From contig CM073331.1 of assembly GCA_037043015.1 (NCBI GenBank), positions 2,749,501 to 2,813,500 on the forward strand: a stretch of 64,000 nucleotides of DNA. Direction: 5' to 3'. The position numbers were made by a program, and so were the translations under genes. The stretch is from Bryum argenteum. Lineage: Eukaryota > Streptophyta > Bryopsida > Bryales > Bryaceae. The notes below the pieces were generated by a model, which was given only the letters and a program-made list of their open reading frames with translations, did no database searches and had not been told where the DNA came from. Within the stretch, counting starts at the first letter, position 1. Each line of letters opens with the position of its first letter. Shown piece by piece: positions 22,012 through 32,628 of the stretch.

Positions 22012-23100
22012 TTCTAAGGCACTCCTGGCTAAGTAAGAACTAACATAGTGTCCACTCCGAGGGAAAGTAGTAGTTTTGTAATTGATGTTATTACCTCCGG
22101 GCAATCATCCAACGATAGGTCGTATAGATAGGTCATATAGATATTCCATTCACACCAGTCTGAAATAGGGTTGGAGTTCATTTTTCTTTCTTTTTTGATA
22201 CCTTAAAATTATGTTGCTGAACCCTAGTATAACCAATTTCAAATTGGTACAGATACTAGTTGATTCTCACGTAGCACTCAAAGAATCAAAGTGGGCCTCT
22301 TACTAAGAGGTAGTGCTCAATAATTGCTCAAATTTCAGAATGGAAACTTTCTTACAAAATGAATTGCGTAAGTGATTTTTGTGCATGGCCAAAGTAAGCA
22401 CAATGATAGTCAAAGTGTATCTGTCATTCTTTAACTATTCTATGAAATCTGCTATAATTCTAAATGCATTCATGTAAGTGTGACTAAAATAGCGCCATAA
22501 TTTGACACCCTATAATATTCACAAAGTACATGCTACTGTTGGATAAAGAAACTATAATCTACCTATGTGTTAAAGAGCTTAGTGCTTCACTATTGGTATG
22601 TTCACTTTCTTTTAATTAGTGAAGGTATAAAACATTTGGAGAGGACGATGGAGGAATTTGAGAGTAGAATGGAAGCCATGGCGTGGGGCATTCAGATGAT
22701 ATTATTGCACCTTATTTTGTTTGCCTCAATACATCCGTTATGCTTGAAATTAGCAGTCATGTAAGTCGATTTGCACATAATTATGTAGAACAACTTGAAG
22801 TTAAATCATTTATGATTCTGGAATGTTATTGGAAAGGCTTGGAGTTCTTCTTATTCTAGGCTTGGGACATTTCGGCACCCACACAAGCTCACATTAAGGG
22901 AGAGTGCTCAATAATAGTTCAAATTTCAAATTTCCTAATATGTAGTACTGTAGTGAAGTAATTAGTGTAAGCAATTTTTGAGCATGGGAAAAGTTCATGA
23001 GGATAGTAAAACTGGATTCAAGAATTTTAGACTCTTATATAATTTGTTATGAATTTCTAAAGGTGGTCTCATAGGTGTTTCTAAATTTGCACCCTAATTT
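22012..23100 (+). repeat. Two + strand copies of the 'GCTCAAT...CCTATAAT' repeat
   Basis: Copies lie at about 22310-22530 (AGTGCTCAATAATTGCTCAAA ... ACACCCTATAATATTCAC) and 22905-23100 (AGTGCTCAATAATAGTTCAAA ... TTTGCACCCTAA). They are separated by unrelated sequence. No coding region is supported. Confidence 0.5.
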
Positions 23101-24029
23101 TGCACTAAAGTATACTAGTTTGGTATTATCACCTAAGTATGTTTATACTCATACTCCATAATATGATGTTCAAATTCTGTAATGTCTTCAGAATTCTGAC
23201 GGCAATTTAAAATTTGAACAATGTCATCTTTAATTAAATAATTCCATTTAACACAATTTTTGGTTGTACTCACTAAATATATACTACAAAATGTCAAATC
23301 CATAATTATTTTACTAGAATTCTATTGAATAACTTAAACACTTATCTTGTATAGACGATTGTCTACATAACTTCACTAACTACAATATACTTCGAATACA
23401 CATTTGCTCCTATGAAGATCTCCTTGGGCCTCAAGTATAAGACAACTATTTGTAAAAGGTTCGCAAAGTTTCACAAGTCCTATTGGTTATTACATGTTAA
23501 GTAGAGTAACTTTTGAAATTTCTCAAATAATCATTTTGAAGTTAATTTGGTCTGAAAAGTATACAACCAAATTTAAACCAAGGTAATGACATAGAAATTA
23601 ATCAAAAAAATTCTTCTCTATTATCAAAGAAGCACAATCAAGCGTTTAAGTACAAATCATCAAGTTAATAACGCCAACTTTAGTAAAGTAATGAACAATT
23701 CTCTATAATTAGAAAACAAGCATCATTTTGTCACACTAAAACATCTCATTTGTTGCTTATAAATTGGTGTATACTATAATAATTTATTTTTTCTGGTGAT
23801 ATCAGTATTTCTACATCTAATATCTCTATACTTCTTTGTAGATATATCATTATTTTTGTTTCAAGTCTTGTAAATGGAAAACCACTCGTTTAATTTATGA
23901 AATTTGACCATTCTAAAAACATAAAGATTATACTTATCATGTAATTGTTTATAATAAAGAAAAGAAAGGTAACAAACACAAATAGGTTGACAAAGAATAA
24001 CATCTATACATAAGTCTATAAGAACGTTA
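23101..24029. other. AT-rich intergenic stretch
   Basis: No gene, repeat family or transposon end recognised. Confidence 0.4.
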
Positions 24030-24368
24030 CTAGAACGTAAGATTGTCCATCATTATAATTTCATGAAAGTTAATATTGAACATGACTGTGTACATCATGT
24101 GAACAAATACCAGTCATTACTAGATGCGATTACTGTCCAAGGATGGAAAGTTAACCCCCTTATAGTCATCTTTGCTGGAGCAAGAGGAACAACCCACAAA
24201 CCATCAATGACTTCCCTTGAGAACACATTCAAACTTACCAAGAAACAATTACGCAGCTCCTTTCAAACAATTAATACGATAGCAATCCAACATGCCGCCT
24301 TAATCCTCCTCCATAAATGCAAAATAGAAAACCATCAAACATTACCTAGTAATTTCGATCCCCCATGA
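24030..24368 (+). mobile_element. Remnant of a retroelement reverse-transcriptase C-terminal region (probably LINE)
   Basis: The frame reads KYQSLLDAITVQGWKVNPL, then IVIFAGARGTTHKPSM, SLENTFKLTK and INTIAIQHAALILLHKCKIE. This recalls the tail of RT ORFs where 'GW.V.PL.V..AG.RG' is followed by an 'AI.YL..LI.NKRKLE' helix. The recognition is from memory and moderate. Only this tail remains and no element ends are visible. Confidence 0.45.
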
Positions 24369-24599
24369 CAAACCCCGGCCCATCCTAACTATAAATTCCT
24401 CTTCTCTACACCATTACTAATAAATAGGACACTATAGTTTAGTCCAGTTTACAAGTATTTGTAGCGTTTAGGGTCTATTCCAGAAAGGGGTGAGTAGTTT
24501 TGCTCTTTTATCTCTTTGTCCTGTGGCCATTGAGGTAAAGACATTACAAACAGACGTTGTATTCACGCCAATGTTCGATTGGGAAGGTTGGAGTTCTTA

Positions 24600-24718
24600 T
24601 ATACATACATACATACATACATACATACATACATACATACATACATACATACATACATACATACATACATACATACATACATACATACATACATACATAC
24701 ATACATACATACATACAT
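24600..24718. repeat. (ATAC)n microsatellite, about 30 units
   Basis: An uninterrupted tetranucleotide array lies directly upstream of the leader of the 25.4-kb gene. The Ile-His-Thr-Tyr frames read from it are artefacts. Confidence 0.95.
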
Positions 24719-24739
24719 CATGTACGATACACAACTAGT

Positions 24740-25399
24740 GCAGACCTTAGTTTTTCCTGGGGTGTGTTCCGTGAAGACTTTTCGGAAAGTTCAATTGCAT
24801 CACTCCCTACACGTCGATCGACCTCTATTGTTCACGTCCTTTATTCAGATCACATGCAACTTGGTCGTTCACTTGGTTTAACGATCGACGGGAATTCAAA
24901 AGGCTGCGAGGCTTTGGAGACGTGCAACTAAGTCTCATTTCTGGTATGCGTCTTTCCGACATGACAGTCATTCGAATCTCTGTCTGTAGGCCCCAGCAGA
25001 ATTAGTTTGTTGTTGAATGCGTAGTTGTGTTTGCAGGTGAATTCAGAGCGCATAGGTCAAGTTTTATCTCCACTCTATCGATCGGTTCGACCTCGAAATC
25101 AAGCATTGGTACAATTATTCCGAGATCCAGTATTCACGAGGTGGCAGGGTTCTCGAGGCAGGGGTATTTCAACTTCGTAGGCGGGACGTGCAACCAAACT
25201 ATTGTTGTAGTTATTGGGTAAGAGTTCGTATGATCTGTGCTACTGAAATTTCTCTCATGAAGCTTCTCGTCTCGGATGAAGTTGGTGAATGGTAGTATTT
25301 GGAGTCGTTGAAATGACTGAGGTTCTAAAGAATCTGGTCACGGTCGCCATCTTGTGTGGGTTGATTGGAGATTTCGGTCTGCAGAATTGGTAGCTCGAT
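24740..25399 (+). promoter_or_regulatory. 5' leader of the 25.4-kb gene
   Basis: It contains TGTTCCGTGAAG, ACGTCGATCGACCTC, a GAGGCTTTGGAGACGTGCAA block with donor-like CTG|GTATGCG, CGATCGGTTCGACCTCGA, ATCAAGCATTGG, and two CACGAGG/CTCGAGG blocks ending in donor TTGG|GTAAGAGTT at 25218. The GGTCACGGTCGCC box lies at 25336-25348, 51 nt before the ATG. The order matches the leaders at 18.7 and 27.1 kb. Confidence 0.65.
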
Positions 25400-26287
25400 A
25401 TGGCGCCGCCACGACCGCAAGCAAACGGCGATGTGCACGAGAACGGCCATTTGGAGCTGCCGCCAAGGCACGAGAACGGCGATTTCGTGAGGCACGAGAA
25501 CGGCAATGGTGCGGTGCCGTCATTCCACGGGAATGGCGATGCTGCGCACGAGAACGGCGATATTACGTCGCCGCCAAGGTACGAGAACGGCGACGAAGCG
25601 GACGAGAACGGCGATTCTGCGAGGCACGAGAACGGCAATGGTGCGATGGTGTTATTCCACGGGATTGACGATGCTGCGTACGAGAACGAGGGTGATGCGT
25701 CGCCGCCAGGGTACGAGTACACTGACGTTGTGTTGGAGAGCGGCATTCTTGTGCCGCGGCTGTCGTACGTGCTGCAAGTGTTCGAGAACAGCGACGCTGA
25801 GCTGCCGGCTGAGGATGAGGACCGCCATATTGCGCTGCAACCAGGGGAGAACGAGTTGTCCAGGGTGATGGATTACGCTCTCCAGGAGTGGCAGCCACGA
25901 CACATGGAACAGGAATGCGAAACAGACGCCGTGCTCGAAGAGGATTTCTTCCGGTACCCTCTAGGCTCTCGGTGTCCGCCGACGCCCGTGCCCGACGGCT
26001 TTTTCCCGACGTGGCCGCTGCATTTCCAGAGCGTAACGAAAATCAACGGTCGCCGCTACTTGATGCAGCTCGAGAAAAGGCCGTTCGATTATTCCATGCA
26101 CAAGTTCCTTGTTCGCTCCCTGCCTTTCCCGGACTGGGCGGACATCACTTATGATTTATTCGAGGAAGAGGAAAATCCAAATGGTTTTATGCGCTCAACC
26201 TATCGCAAAAAGAGAATAATCTCTGTGGATCACGAGTACCTCGTCAGGCTGGAGATCACTCGCGTCTACTCTCCACACCGTACCTGA
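25400..26287 (+). CDS. Cluster-family protein with an N-terminal Glu-Asn-Gly repeat region, 295 aa
   Basis: The start ATGGCGCCGCC is in the family context. Residues 8-105 are a low-complexity region built on HENG/ENGD units. It includes a 44-residue tandem duplication (132 bp apart at DNA level, about 25491 and 25623), each copy reading HENGNGA, FHG and DAA.EN. Residues 152-178 (ELSRVMDYALQEWQPRHMEQ) match the family helix. PLHFQSVTKINGRRYLMQLE at 206-225 and KRPFDYSMHKFLVRSLPF follow, ending in DHEYLVRLEITRV, the family hairpin. It is about twice the length of its paralogues, entirely through the N-terminal insert. The insert is acidic and probably disordered. No signal peptide is seen. Function is unknown. 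Confidence 0.7.
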   Translation: MAPPRPQANGDVHENGHLELPPRHENGDFVRHENGNGAVPSFHGNGDAAHENGDITSPPRYENGDEADENGDSARHENGNGAMVLFHGIDDAAYENEGDASPPGYEYTDVVLESGILVPRLSYVLQVFENSDAELPAEDEDRHIALQPGENELSRVMDYALQEWQPRHMEQECETDAVLEEDFFRYPLGSRCPPTPVPDGFFPTWPLHFQSVTKINGRRYLMQLEKRPFDYSMHKFLVRSLPFPDWADITYDLFEEEENPNGFMRSTYRKKRIISVDHEYLVRLEITRVYSPHRT

Positions 26288-27069
26288 TCCGTCGAGCTTT
26301 GTTCAACGCAACTAGAGCTCGTAAATTTTCAACACGGATTTCTTCCCTTGACGCAGCGACTCAGATTATCGATTTTTCAGGTCATTTGTTACGTGTCAGG
26401 AAGGTACAATTTAGCCTGATTGATATCGTAGCATACATTTAGTTTTATGACTGTGGAGTCCGACTCCGGTGTAAAGAACCGTATCTGGAATTTATATTTG
26501 GGACCGGATCGATGAAGCATTGAGTGGGACGATTGTTACACATTTGTCAATAATGCAGTCCGCTACTTGGGAGTTTTCGTGAAGTTGTGCTTCAGTCACT
26601 TGGAATGAACTGCAGCCGAATCGTCATTCTTTTACCGACAAACAGATTACGATTCCAGTTGTTCACGTGGTGGGCGTAGTGAACGATGCGTTTTCGCATT
26701 ATTTTTTATTCGCCAACTGACCGATCTAGGCACCACACAGTGGCTATATTCATTTGGATTACTTAGAGATTGCATTCTTGAGTTGTAAGGTCATTTTGTA
26801 GCTTGTACTTACATTTTACACAAGTAATTATGTACAATGTTCTTAGTTCTTGCAAAAAGAATTGTAAATCTTACTAGTTGTATATTTAAATTGAACTAAT
26901 TTTTTTTCCGGTTCACATTTTCAACATCAACAGTTGCACTATATATTTGTTGCAACTATATGCTCTTATAGACTTTATATTCAGGTTTATGATGTAATCT
27001 GTAAGAATGATAGCAAATTCTTTCAATTAGCTTCCTGTGTAAGACTATTTGTAAGACTATTTGTGCCTA
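26288..27069. other. 3' flank of the 25.4-kb gene
   Basis: Bases 26470-26570 parallel the 3' flank of the 19.15-kb gene (TGTTACACATTTGTCA, TAATGCAGT). The remainder is unassigned AT-rich sequence. Confidence 0.45.
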
Positions 27070-27735
27070 GCCTGCTGCTGTCCATCCAAACTGCTACGGG
27101 AGTGTCCGTGAAGGCTGCTCGGTGAGTTCCATTTAGTCACTTCCTACAGGCCGATCAATTTCAGTCGTTCCTGCTATCAATCGCAACTTGCCGGATTGTG
27201 TGTGCAGCTAATTTGGCAATCGACGCGATTTCACGAGGCCGGGAGTCTTCGATTGTGCACGCCGGACTTGGAATCAGACTGCAGTATTAATCTCTGGTAA
27301 TTATGAGATCCTCCAACATGACTAACATTCTTGTCTCTGTAGGTCCGAGCAGAATTAGTTCGAGAGTAGTTGTGATTGGAGGCCAATGACGAGCTACTGA
27401 TTTAGTCTAGATTTTCGTCTGCAATCCATCGATCGGTTCGACTTGATATCAATCAATGTTGCCATTATTGAGATCAAGCAAAATTTACGAGGCCTGAGAT
27501 TCACGAGGCAGTGGGCGGGTTACACGAGGCAGGGTGATTTGAACTTCTTAAGAGGGACGACGTGATATCAGTACTGTTGTACTTACTGGTAAGAGTTTCT
27601 ATGGCTTGCTTTCGAGATTTCCTATCAGGAGAGTATTGGCGTCCGTCTCGAAATTAAAGTGGTTGAAATGCACTGGTCACTGGTCGCCGTGATGATGGCA
27701 AAAGTTCTGTGCGCAGATTTTATAGAGCTGTCAAG
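27070..27735 (+). promoter_or_regulatory. 5' leader of the 27.7-kb gene
   Basis: Elements are GCTACGGGAGTGTCCGTGAAG, CAGGCCGATCAATTTCAG, a TTTCACGAGGCCGGGAGTC block with donor CTG|GTAATTATG, CGATCGGTTCGACTTGATAT, GAGATCAAGCA and a triple ACGAGGC block ending in donor CTG|GTAAGAGTTTC at 27589. The box GGTCACTGGTCGCC, with one extra base, lies at 27675-27688, 47 nt before the ATG. Confidence 0.65.
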
Positions 27736-28236
27736 ATGGAGCCGCCGAACAGGGTCAGGAGGGTACTGGATCGCATTTTCTTCAAATGGCTCGGAGTGCA
27801 CATGGACCTAAATTGCCGAATCGATATGGCGTTGCCCAACGAACTCTTGGAATATCACCCGCAGCACGGTCTCCAACTGCAACCATTCTCCATTGAGCGT
27901 ATGGAACAGCACCAACGTCAGCGGGCGCCGCTGCACTTTCAGAGCATGGAGATTTACGAAGATCGGAGCTACTTGGTGACGCTGGAGAAAGCACCGTACG
28001 TCTTCTGCCTTCACAAGCTCACTGTGCGCAACGTGCCGCTTTCGCACGAGCCCTCCAGTGCCATGATTGGTAACACCAAGGTCGAGGAAGTTTACAAGTT
28101 ACTGCATTGCCCTCAATGCATTTATCTTTTCTATTCAATCCAAACCCCTTTACTGCAACTTTTGCCTCTATGGCCAAAGGCGCGAAGCGCAGCCAAATCT
28201 TTTTTCGTGTTCTTTTTTCAGGAGTTCCGCGGTTAG
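27736..28236 (+). CDS. Cluster-family protein, C-terminus replaced (166 aa)
   Basis: The start ATGGAGCCGCC sits after the family box and GAGCTGTCAAG. The helix reads RRVLDRIFFKWLGVHMDLNC and the core PLHFQSMEIYEDRSYLVTLE, KAPYVFCLHKLTVRNVPL. After SSAMIGNTKVEEVYKL the sequence leaves the family pattern and runs through unrelated codons to the stop. The C-terminal hairpin (GFY.VV...YLVSL) is missing. Either the last exon is elsewhere or the copy is decaying. The upstream in-frame ATG-less codons are leader. Confidence 0.55.
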   Translation: MEPPNRVRRVLDRIFFKWLGVHMDLNCRIDMALPNELLEYHPQHGLQLQPFSIERMEQHQRQRAPLHFQSMEIYEDRSYLVTLEKAPYVFCLHKLTVRNVPLSHEPSSAMIGNTKVEEVYKLLHCPQCIYLFYSIQTPLLQLLPLWPKARSAAKSFFVFFFQEFRG

Positions 28237-28391
28237 CGCAAATGACTGACTGTTAAGTGCGCTGAATATATTGATACGGGATTTCGCTTTTTACTAGGGC
28301 ATTGTTCAGAGCAACAACTACCTTTTGTTGTTCCATACGATTGACCAAGATATCCTGCATCGTATTCGATCCCGGCGTAGGCCCTGGCAAC

Positions 28392-28649
28392 CAGGGTTGT
28401 CTTCTTTGACACATTTTCGGCAATGTCTGTCGAGTTGTTGTGTTCGTTGTGTAAGTCGTGTTCGTCAGGTGTCTGGTACATTAGACAAATTAGATGAAAT
28501 ATGCTCGAATATCCAAGAATATGTCGGCATACTCTAGAATATTCTAAGTATATTCTAGGAATATCGTATATTCTCAAACAAAGGGTATGTTGTCAGTCTG
28601 ATATGTCGTATTGGACGTCGTGTTGAGTTTGTAGCACAAGACAACCCTG
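28392..28649. mobile_element. hAT-type MITE, copy 2 (258 bp)
   Basis: The ends CAGGGTTGTCTT and AAGACAACCCTG are a perfect 12-bp inverted pair, with imperfect 8-bp flanks CTGGCAAC and GCGGCAAC (6 of 8). The interior (GCTCGAATATCCAAGAATAT) matches the copy at 41949-42175. Confidence 0.8.
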
Positions 28650-28757
28650 GCGGCAACCAATGCGATACTTGGAGCAACCGCTAGTCACATTCTCTAATTG
28701 CACGATCTCATAACACTTGTCGCCATTCCATGGCGAAGCAACACGATATCCAATCAT

Positions 28758-29011
28758 CCCCAATTCCGTTAAAATGGCACTATGCCATGTGTCATTTTTT
28801 GTCACACTAGATCTTACATTTGTGCTCATACAAAATGGTCTATTCTGTAATACCACCATTTTTTTGGTAATATCACTTCTTTATATACATCGTCACTCAT
28901 TTTCCCTAATATCACCTCAAAATTCTGTTATATCACATGGTTTTTGAACAGCACTTCATAATGTTGAGGTGTGTCATTTTACTGAAATAATGCCATTTTA
29001 ACGAAATTGGG
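28758..29011 (+). mobile_element. 'CCGTTAAAATGGC' MITE, copy 3 (254 bp)
   Basis: Ends are CCCCAATTCCGTTAAAATGGC and GCCATTTTAACGAAATTGGG. Internal motifs (ATATCACATGGTTTTTGAAC) match 20394-20650. The target duplication is not resolved. Confidence 0.8.
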
Positions 29012-29184
29012 AATAATCACTATACTAGAATGGCACTAAAGGGAATTGGCGATAATCACTATACTACAATAGTAATTACTCATTTCTATGTGGAATTGTG
29101 TGATTGTAGATGTTGGATGATTTTAGCTTTCATTTGTGTCTATGAAGTACCATTCCTTTTGATGTTGTAGAATTGCTTCTTACC

Positions 29185-29343
29185 CTAGAACACGTAATTC
29201 GTTATAATGGGAATATTCAGATTATCAAATTGTGCTTGAGTTGAGTCAAATGTACTGTGTGGGTACATTTAGCTCGACTCCACCTAAACCCACATTTCTC
29301 AAAATCAGTGAATAATACCATTATAACGAATTACGTGTTCTAG
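29185..29343 (+). mobile_element. 'CACGTAATTCG' MITE, copy A (159 bp)
   Basis: It has a perfect 26-bp inverted repeat at its ends, starting CTAGAACACGTAATTCGTTA. The interior contains AGTCAAATGTACTGTGTGGG and TTTAGCTCGACTC. Copy B is at 30479-30635 in opposite orientation. Confidence 0.8.
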
Positions 29344-29388
29344 TAGCTTTACTTTCAAAAAGAATCAAGGGAAAATTCCCTCATAAAA

Positions 29389-29597
29389 CCTTAAAATGGC
29401 TCTATCCTTTGTGCCATTTTGCTAAAGCTCAAATGTGCCACTTTGGTCGCGTTCTAAAAAGTGTCATTTAAGAGGCATATTTTTGAATTTAAAATCAAAA
29501 ATATTTATGCCTCTAAAATGGAACATTTTTTAATATCACTCACATAAATCAATTTGTGTAATATCACCAGAAATTACATACTATCACACTTACTTCT

Positions 29598-29639
<42 letters not shown>

Positions 29640-29640
29640 T
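29389..29640. repeat. Repeat fragment with hairpin and poly(T) run
   Basis: The first part resembles MITE ends seen at 48379 (AAAATGGCTCTATCC, GCCATTTTGCTAAAGC). A hairpin with GAGGCATATTTTTGA and an inverted partner spans about 29470-29515. A poly(T) run lies at about 29599-29636. No gene. Confidence 0.5.
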
Positions 29641-30478
29641 CTTTGAACATAGTCAAAGGGTAATACTTCTCAAGGGTTGCCCAAAAATATTTCGACAAAA
29701 GGTAAATATTTTGTACAACCGTTCGTAAAAATGTATATTAGTATGGTTTGATTACTAGGAATGGACTGTAATTCTATAATTGTGCCACTCGTTTCTGTTT
29801 TCTTTTGTTGCGGACAAGTGCAGGTCTGGAGATCGCTTCATGACATTTGACCTTAAAAATGGCGAGTTAAAAGTTATCCTTAAAATTGGTGAGTTTTGGG
29901 ATGCTTGAAATGAATAAATAAGATTATTTTTTTTGTTGATTTTTGTTATCAAAGAGAAATAAAATTATGAACTGCAGTTCAAAATATTTGCCGTTCAAAA
30001 TATCGGAATTCAATATAGTCAATGACCTTTTCATTGCAATAAGCCTATCGGTAGCATCTTCACTTCAAAGTGAAAATGTTGAGATTTAGTAATGTTTTTT
30101 GAGTACTAATGTGTTATGATCTTGCAAACTATAAGGCCTCGTGAATCATAGTATAAGCCACATGATATGCAATATGTCTACTACAAGATTGTATGGTTGG
30201 GATCTGAATAACTTACCTCAACTTCAATTTATGACACTCTTTTTGAAAATGTGTTCTTTTCTCTACCAATGAGTTAAACCATTTACTTAGGCGTTAAACC
30301 CTTAAATCTCCTGAGTGTTTTTTGGTAGCTTGAAACCTTAAAACTTCAATTTTCTACCTGTGGGCACTCCCGGGAGTTAGAACCACTTATATTTATCCTT
30401 TCATAAACTTCCAACCATAAGATCTTGTACCTAGATTTTATTTATTTTTAGTTACTATTTCATAAATTGACCGTTGAG
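29641..30478. other. Intergenic, with a decayed TTAA-element fragment near its right side
   Basis: Bases 30100-30300 are the reverse of the fragment at 15354-15540 and end near GGCGTTAAACCCTTAAATC, resembling a mutated TTAA-CCCCTAAA terminus. No gene. Confidence 0.4.
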
Positions 30479-30635
30479 CACGTAATTCGTTATAATGATT
30501 ACATTCACTGATTTTGAGAAATGGGCGTTTAGCTCGAGTCGAGCTAAATGTACCCACACAGTACATTTGACTCAACTTAAGCTCAATTGTCATCGATTTG
30601 ATAATTTGAATATTCCCATTATAACGAATTACGTG
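30479..30635 (-). mobile_element. 'CACGTAATTCG' MITE, copy B (157 bp)
   Basis: The ends CACGTAATTCGTTATAATG and CATTATAACGAATTACGTG are perfectly inverted. The interior is the reverse complement of copy A, with a few substitutions and a short insertion. Confidence 0.8.
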
Positions 30636-30739
30636 TTGTTGCCAGATGTTTTCAGAGGTCATAGCATCCAAAGTTTGTTTCTCAAGTTTTTTGGGGCATT
30701 GTGAAAATTGTTTTTGAAATTTTTCAAAGCTGCCTCATA

Positions 30740-32339
30740 CAGTGACCTTCAAAACTGTCCCAATGTTTGTACATGTTACATTCAAAAAATAATGTAGGTA
30801 AGAGAAACTCATGGAATGGAATGTAGTAAATTTATTGAAATAGTACATACAATGTACTAATTGATTACAAAAATTCCAACAAAATTGAAGCGCTCAATGA
30901 GAAAGGAAAAAAACCTAAAGCTACTCTGTACATTGGTACACTTTTGAACGTCCAACATGGAAATTCCTCACCACTTTATCCATTTTCCTCTGGATTTTAA
31001 TACAGCTGCTATTCGTCTGGGCATTGATTCTATAAGTCTCTTGCAATCATCAACAAAGTGATAGAAGGGAAGGTTTCTTCCACACGAGACCATAATTCAA
31101 GTATCCCTTTTGGTGGTGTGTCATATCGATTCAATCTCCTTTTCAAAATTGCCCATAGATTTTCTATAGGATTCAAATCGAGACCGAAAGCAAGGCTAAG
31201 ATAAGACACCAAAAGGTTGCCTAGAAAACCATTGTTTCATACTATTCTTGGTATGTATAGGTGCATTATCCTGTTGAAATATGACTCCCGATGGATCTAA
31301 ATTATATTTTTGAATTGTACCATGGAGATGCTCCTCCAAGATTTTTTGATAACCATGCCGATTGAGGCGACCTTCAATTCTACACATCATGCCGAGATCC
31401 ATGTATACACATACATCCCCATATCATCACGTAACCACCACCATGCTTAATGATCGGAATAACGGTCCGCTCCGAAAGTTCTGTGGATCACGAACCCAAC
31501 ACCAAACTCTCCCATCTCAAGAAAATGTTAATTTTAGTCTCATCCGAGAATATCACGTGACTCGGTCATCAATAGTATAGTCTTTGATACTTTTTCGGCA
31601 AATTCTAAGCGAGCCCTAATATTCTTGCGTGACAAATGTGGTTTCTTTTCTTTCACATGCGATTGCAAACCTGCTCTACAAAGTCCACGGCGACAAGAAC
31701 TTCATTGACTTGTACTCCAAAAACTTCTTGCACATGTTTAGTAGCTTCTCTTGCGGTGAGACACCTTCCCTCTTGTTATACTAGTTACACAAGACCGCTC
31801 CATTGCACTTGTCAACTTGCGTGGTCTACCTCCAACTAAAAGCTTTGCATCCGGAAAATGCTTCTTACGGAGCCTCTGTACACTTGATATACCAACATGC
31901 AAAGAATTTGCTATCTCTCTCACACTACAACCTTTTTGAAGCAAAGAGAGTATACCTTGTTGCTTCCCTGGGACAATGGTCTCACCATTTTCACTTGTGA
32001 AGCTAAACACGAAAAAGAAACAAATATATGACGCAAGAAGAACAAATACACACAATGTAACACAAACCAAGCAATTCACAATGCATGTACACTTCACTTG
32101 CTATGCATACAAGATTCACTCATATGTACTTTCAAAACTGTCCCAATGAAGAGAAAATATCTAGAGCTTCAATTCATGCACATACATGTAGAGACAAGTG
32201 GTAAGCCTTGCTCCTTGATTACCTTACTAATGATAGTATGTAACTAAATTGATGCCATGTCAGTCTAGCATGCAATCACTATGTGGTGACTCACCAAACT
32301 TTCAAATTATAAACATTGGGACACTTTTGAAGGTCACTG
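30740..32339 (-). mobile_element. Tc1/mariner-type DNA transposon, 1.6 kb, decayed
   Basis: Terminal inverted repeats of about 28 bp begin CAGTGACCTTCAAAA (left) and end TTTTGAAGGTCACTG (right), with TA on both sides (30738-30739 and 32340-32341). Related subterminal motifs occur inside, near 30930 (CACTTTTGAACGTCC) and 32130 (ACTTTCAAAACTGTCCCAAT), an IR/DR-like layout. The transposase lies on the - strand. Confidence 0.85.
31030..32010 (-). pseudogene. Tc1-like transposase (DDE_3) pseudogene
   Basis: In order on the - strand: a helix-turn-helix (GILSLLQKGCSVREIANSLH, then VGISSVQRLRKKHF), a GRPRKLT motif, the first catalytic region FSDETKINIF (near 31545), HGGGYVMIWG-like sequence, RIEGRLNRHGYQKILEEHL, the second Asp in FQQDNAPIHT (near 31260), and the Glu in LDLNPIENLW (near 31160). 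Spacing from the second Asp to the Glu is close to the 34 of Tc1 elements. Frames change at least at about 31205 and 31740, and there are several stops in between, so it is inactive. Confidence 0.85.
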
Positions 32340-32628
32340 TATAAGATTGGTGAGATATTTGACTTCAGTTTGTTTGAAATCCAAGTATTGATGTAGTAAT
32401 GAATGGATTTCAAAAATTCTTTTTGGGTTGTGCTTTTTTAACTTGAAACCTGAAATTTCTTATTGAAGGTTTAAAGATTGGAATTTGACTTTGCAGATTT
32501 TCCCACATACACTTTGCAGTATAAAGAGGACCCTGTTAAAATCTTATACAAAATTATTACTCAACCCCTTCATGTTGGTTACCCAAGATTATGAAAACCC
32601 ATTTCAGATTTCAAGGAGAGTTAGGAGT
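32340..32628 (-). repeat. Fragment of a long TTAA element
   Basis: The reverse complement of about 32440-32530 matches the part of the long TTAA elements where GGGAAAATCTGCAAAGTCAAA precedes AATTTCAGGTTTCAAG. No ends remain. Confidence 0.5.

Noticed and set aside
24490-24931. Three overlapping frames rich in Tyr-Ile-His-Thr
   Set aside because: All come from the (ATAC)n array.
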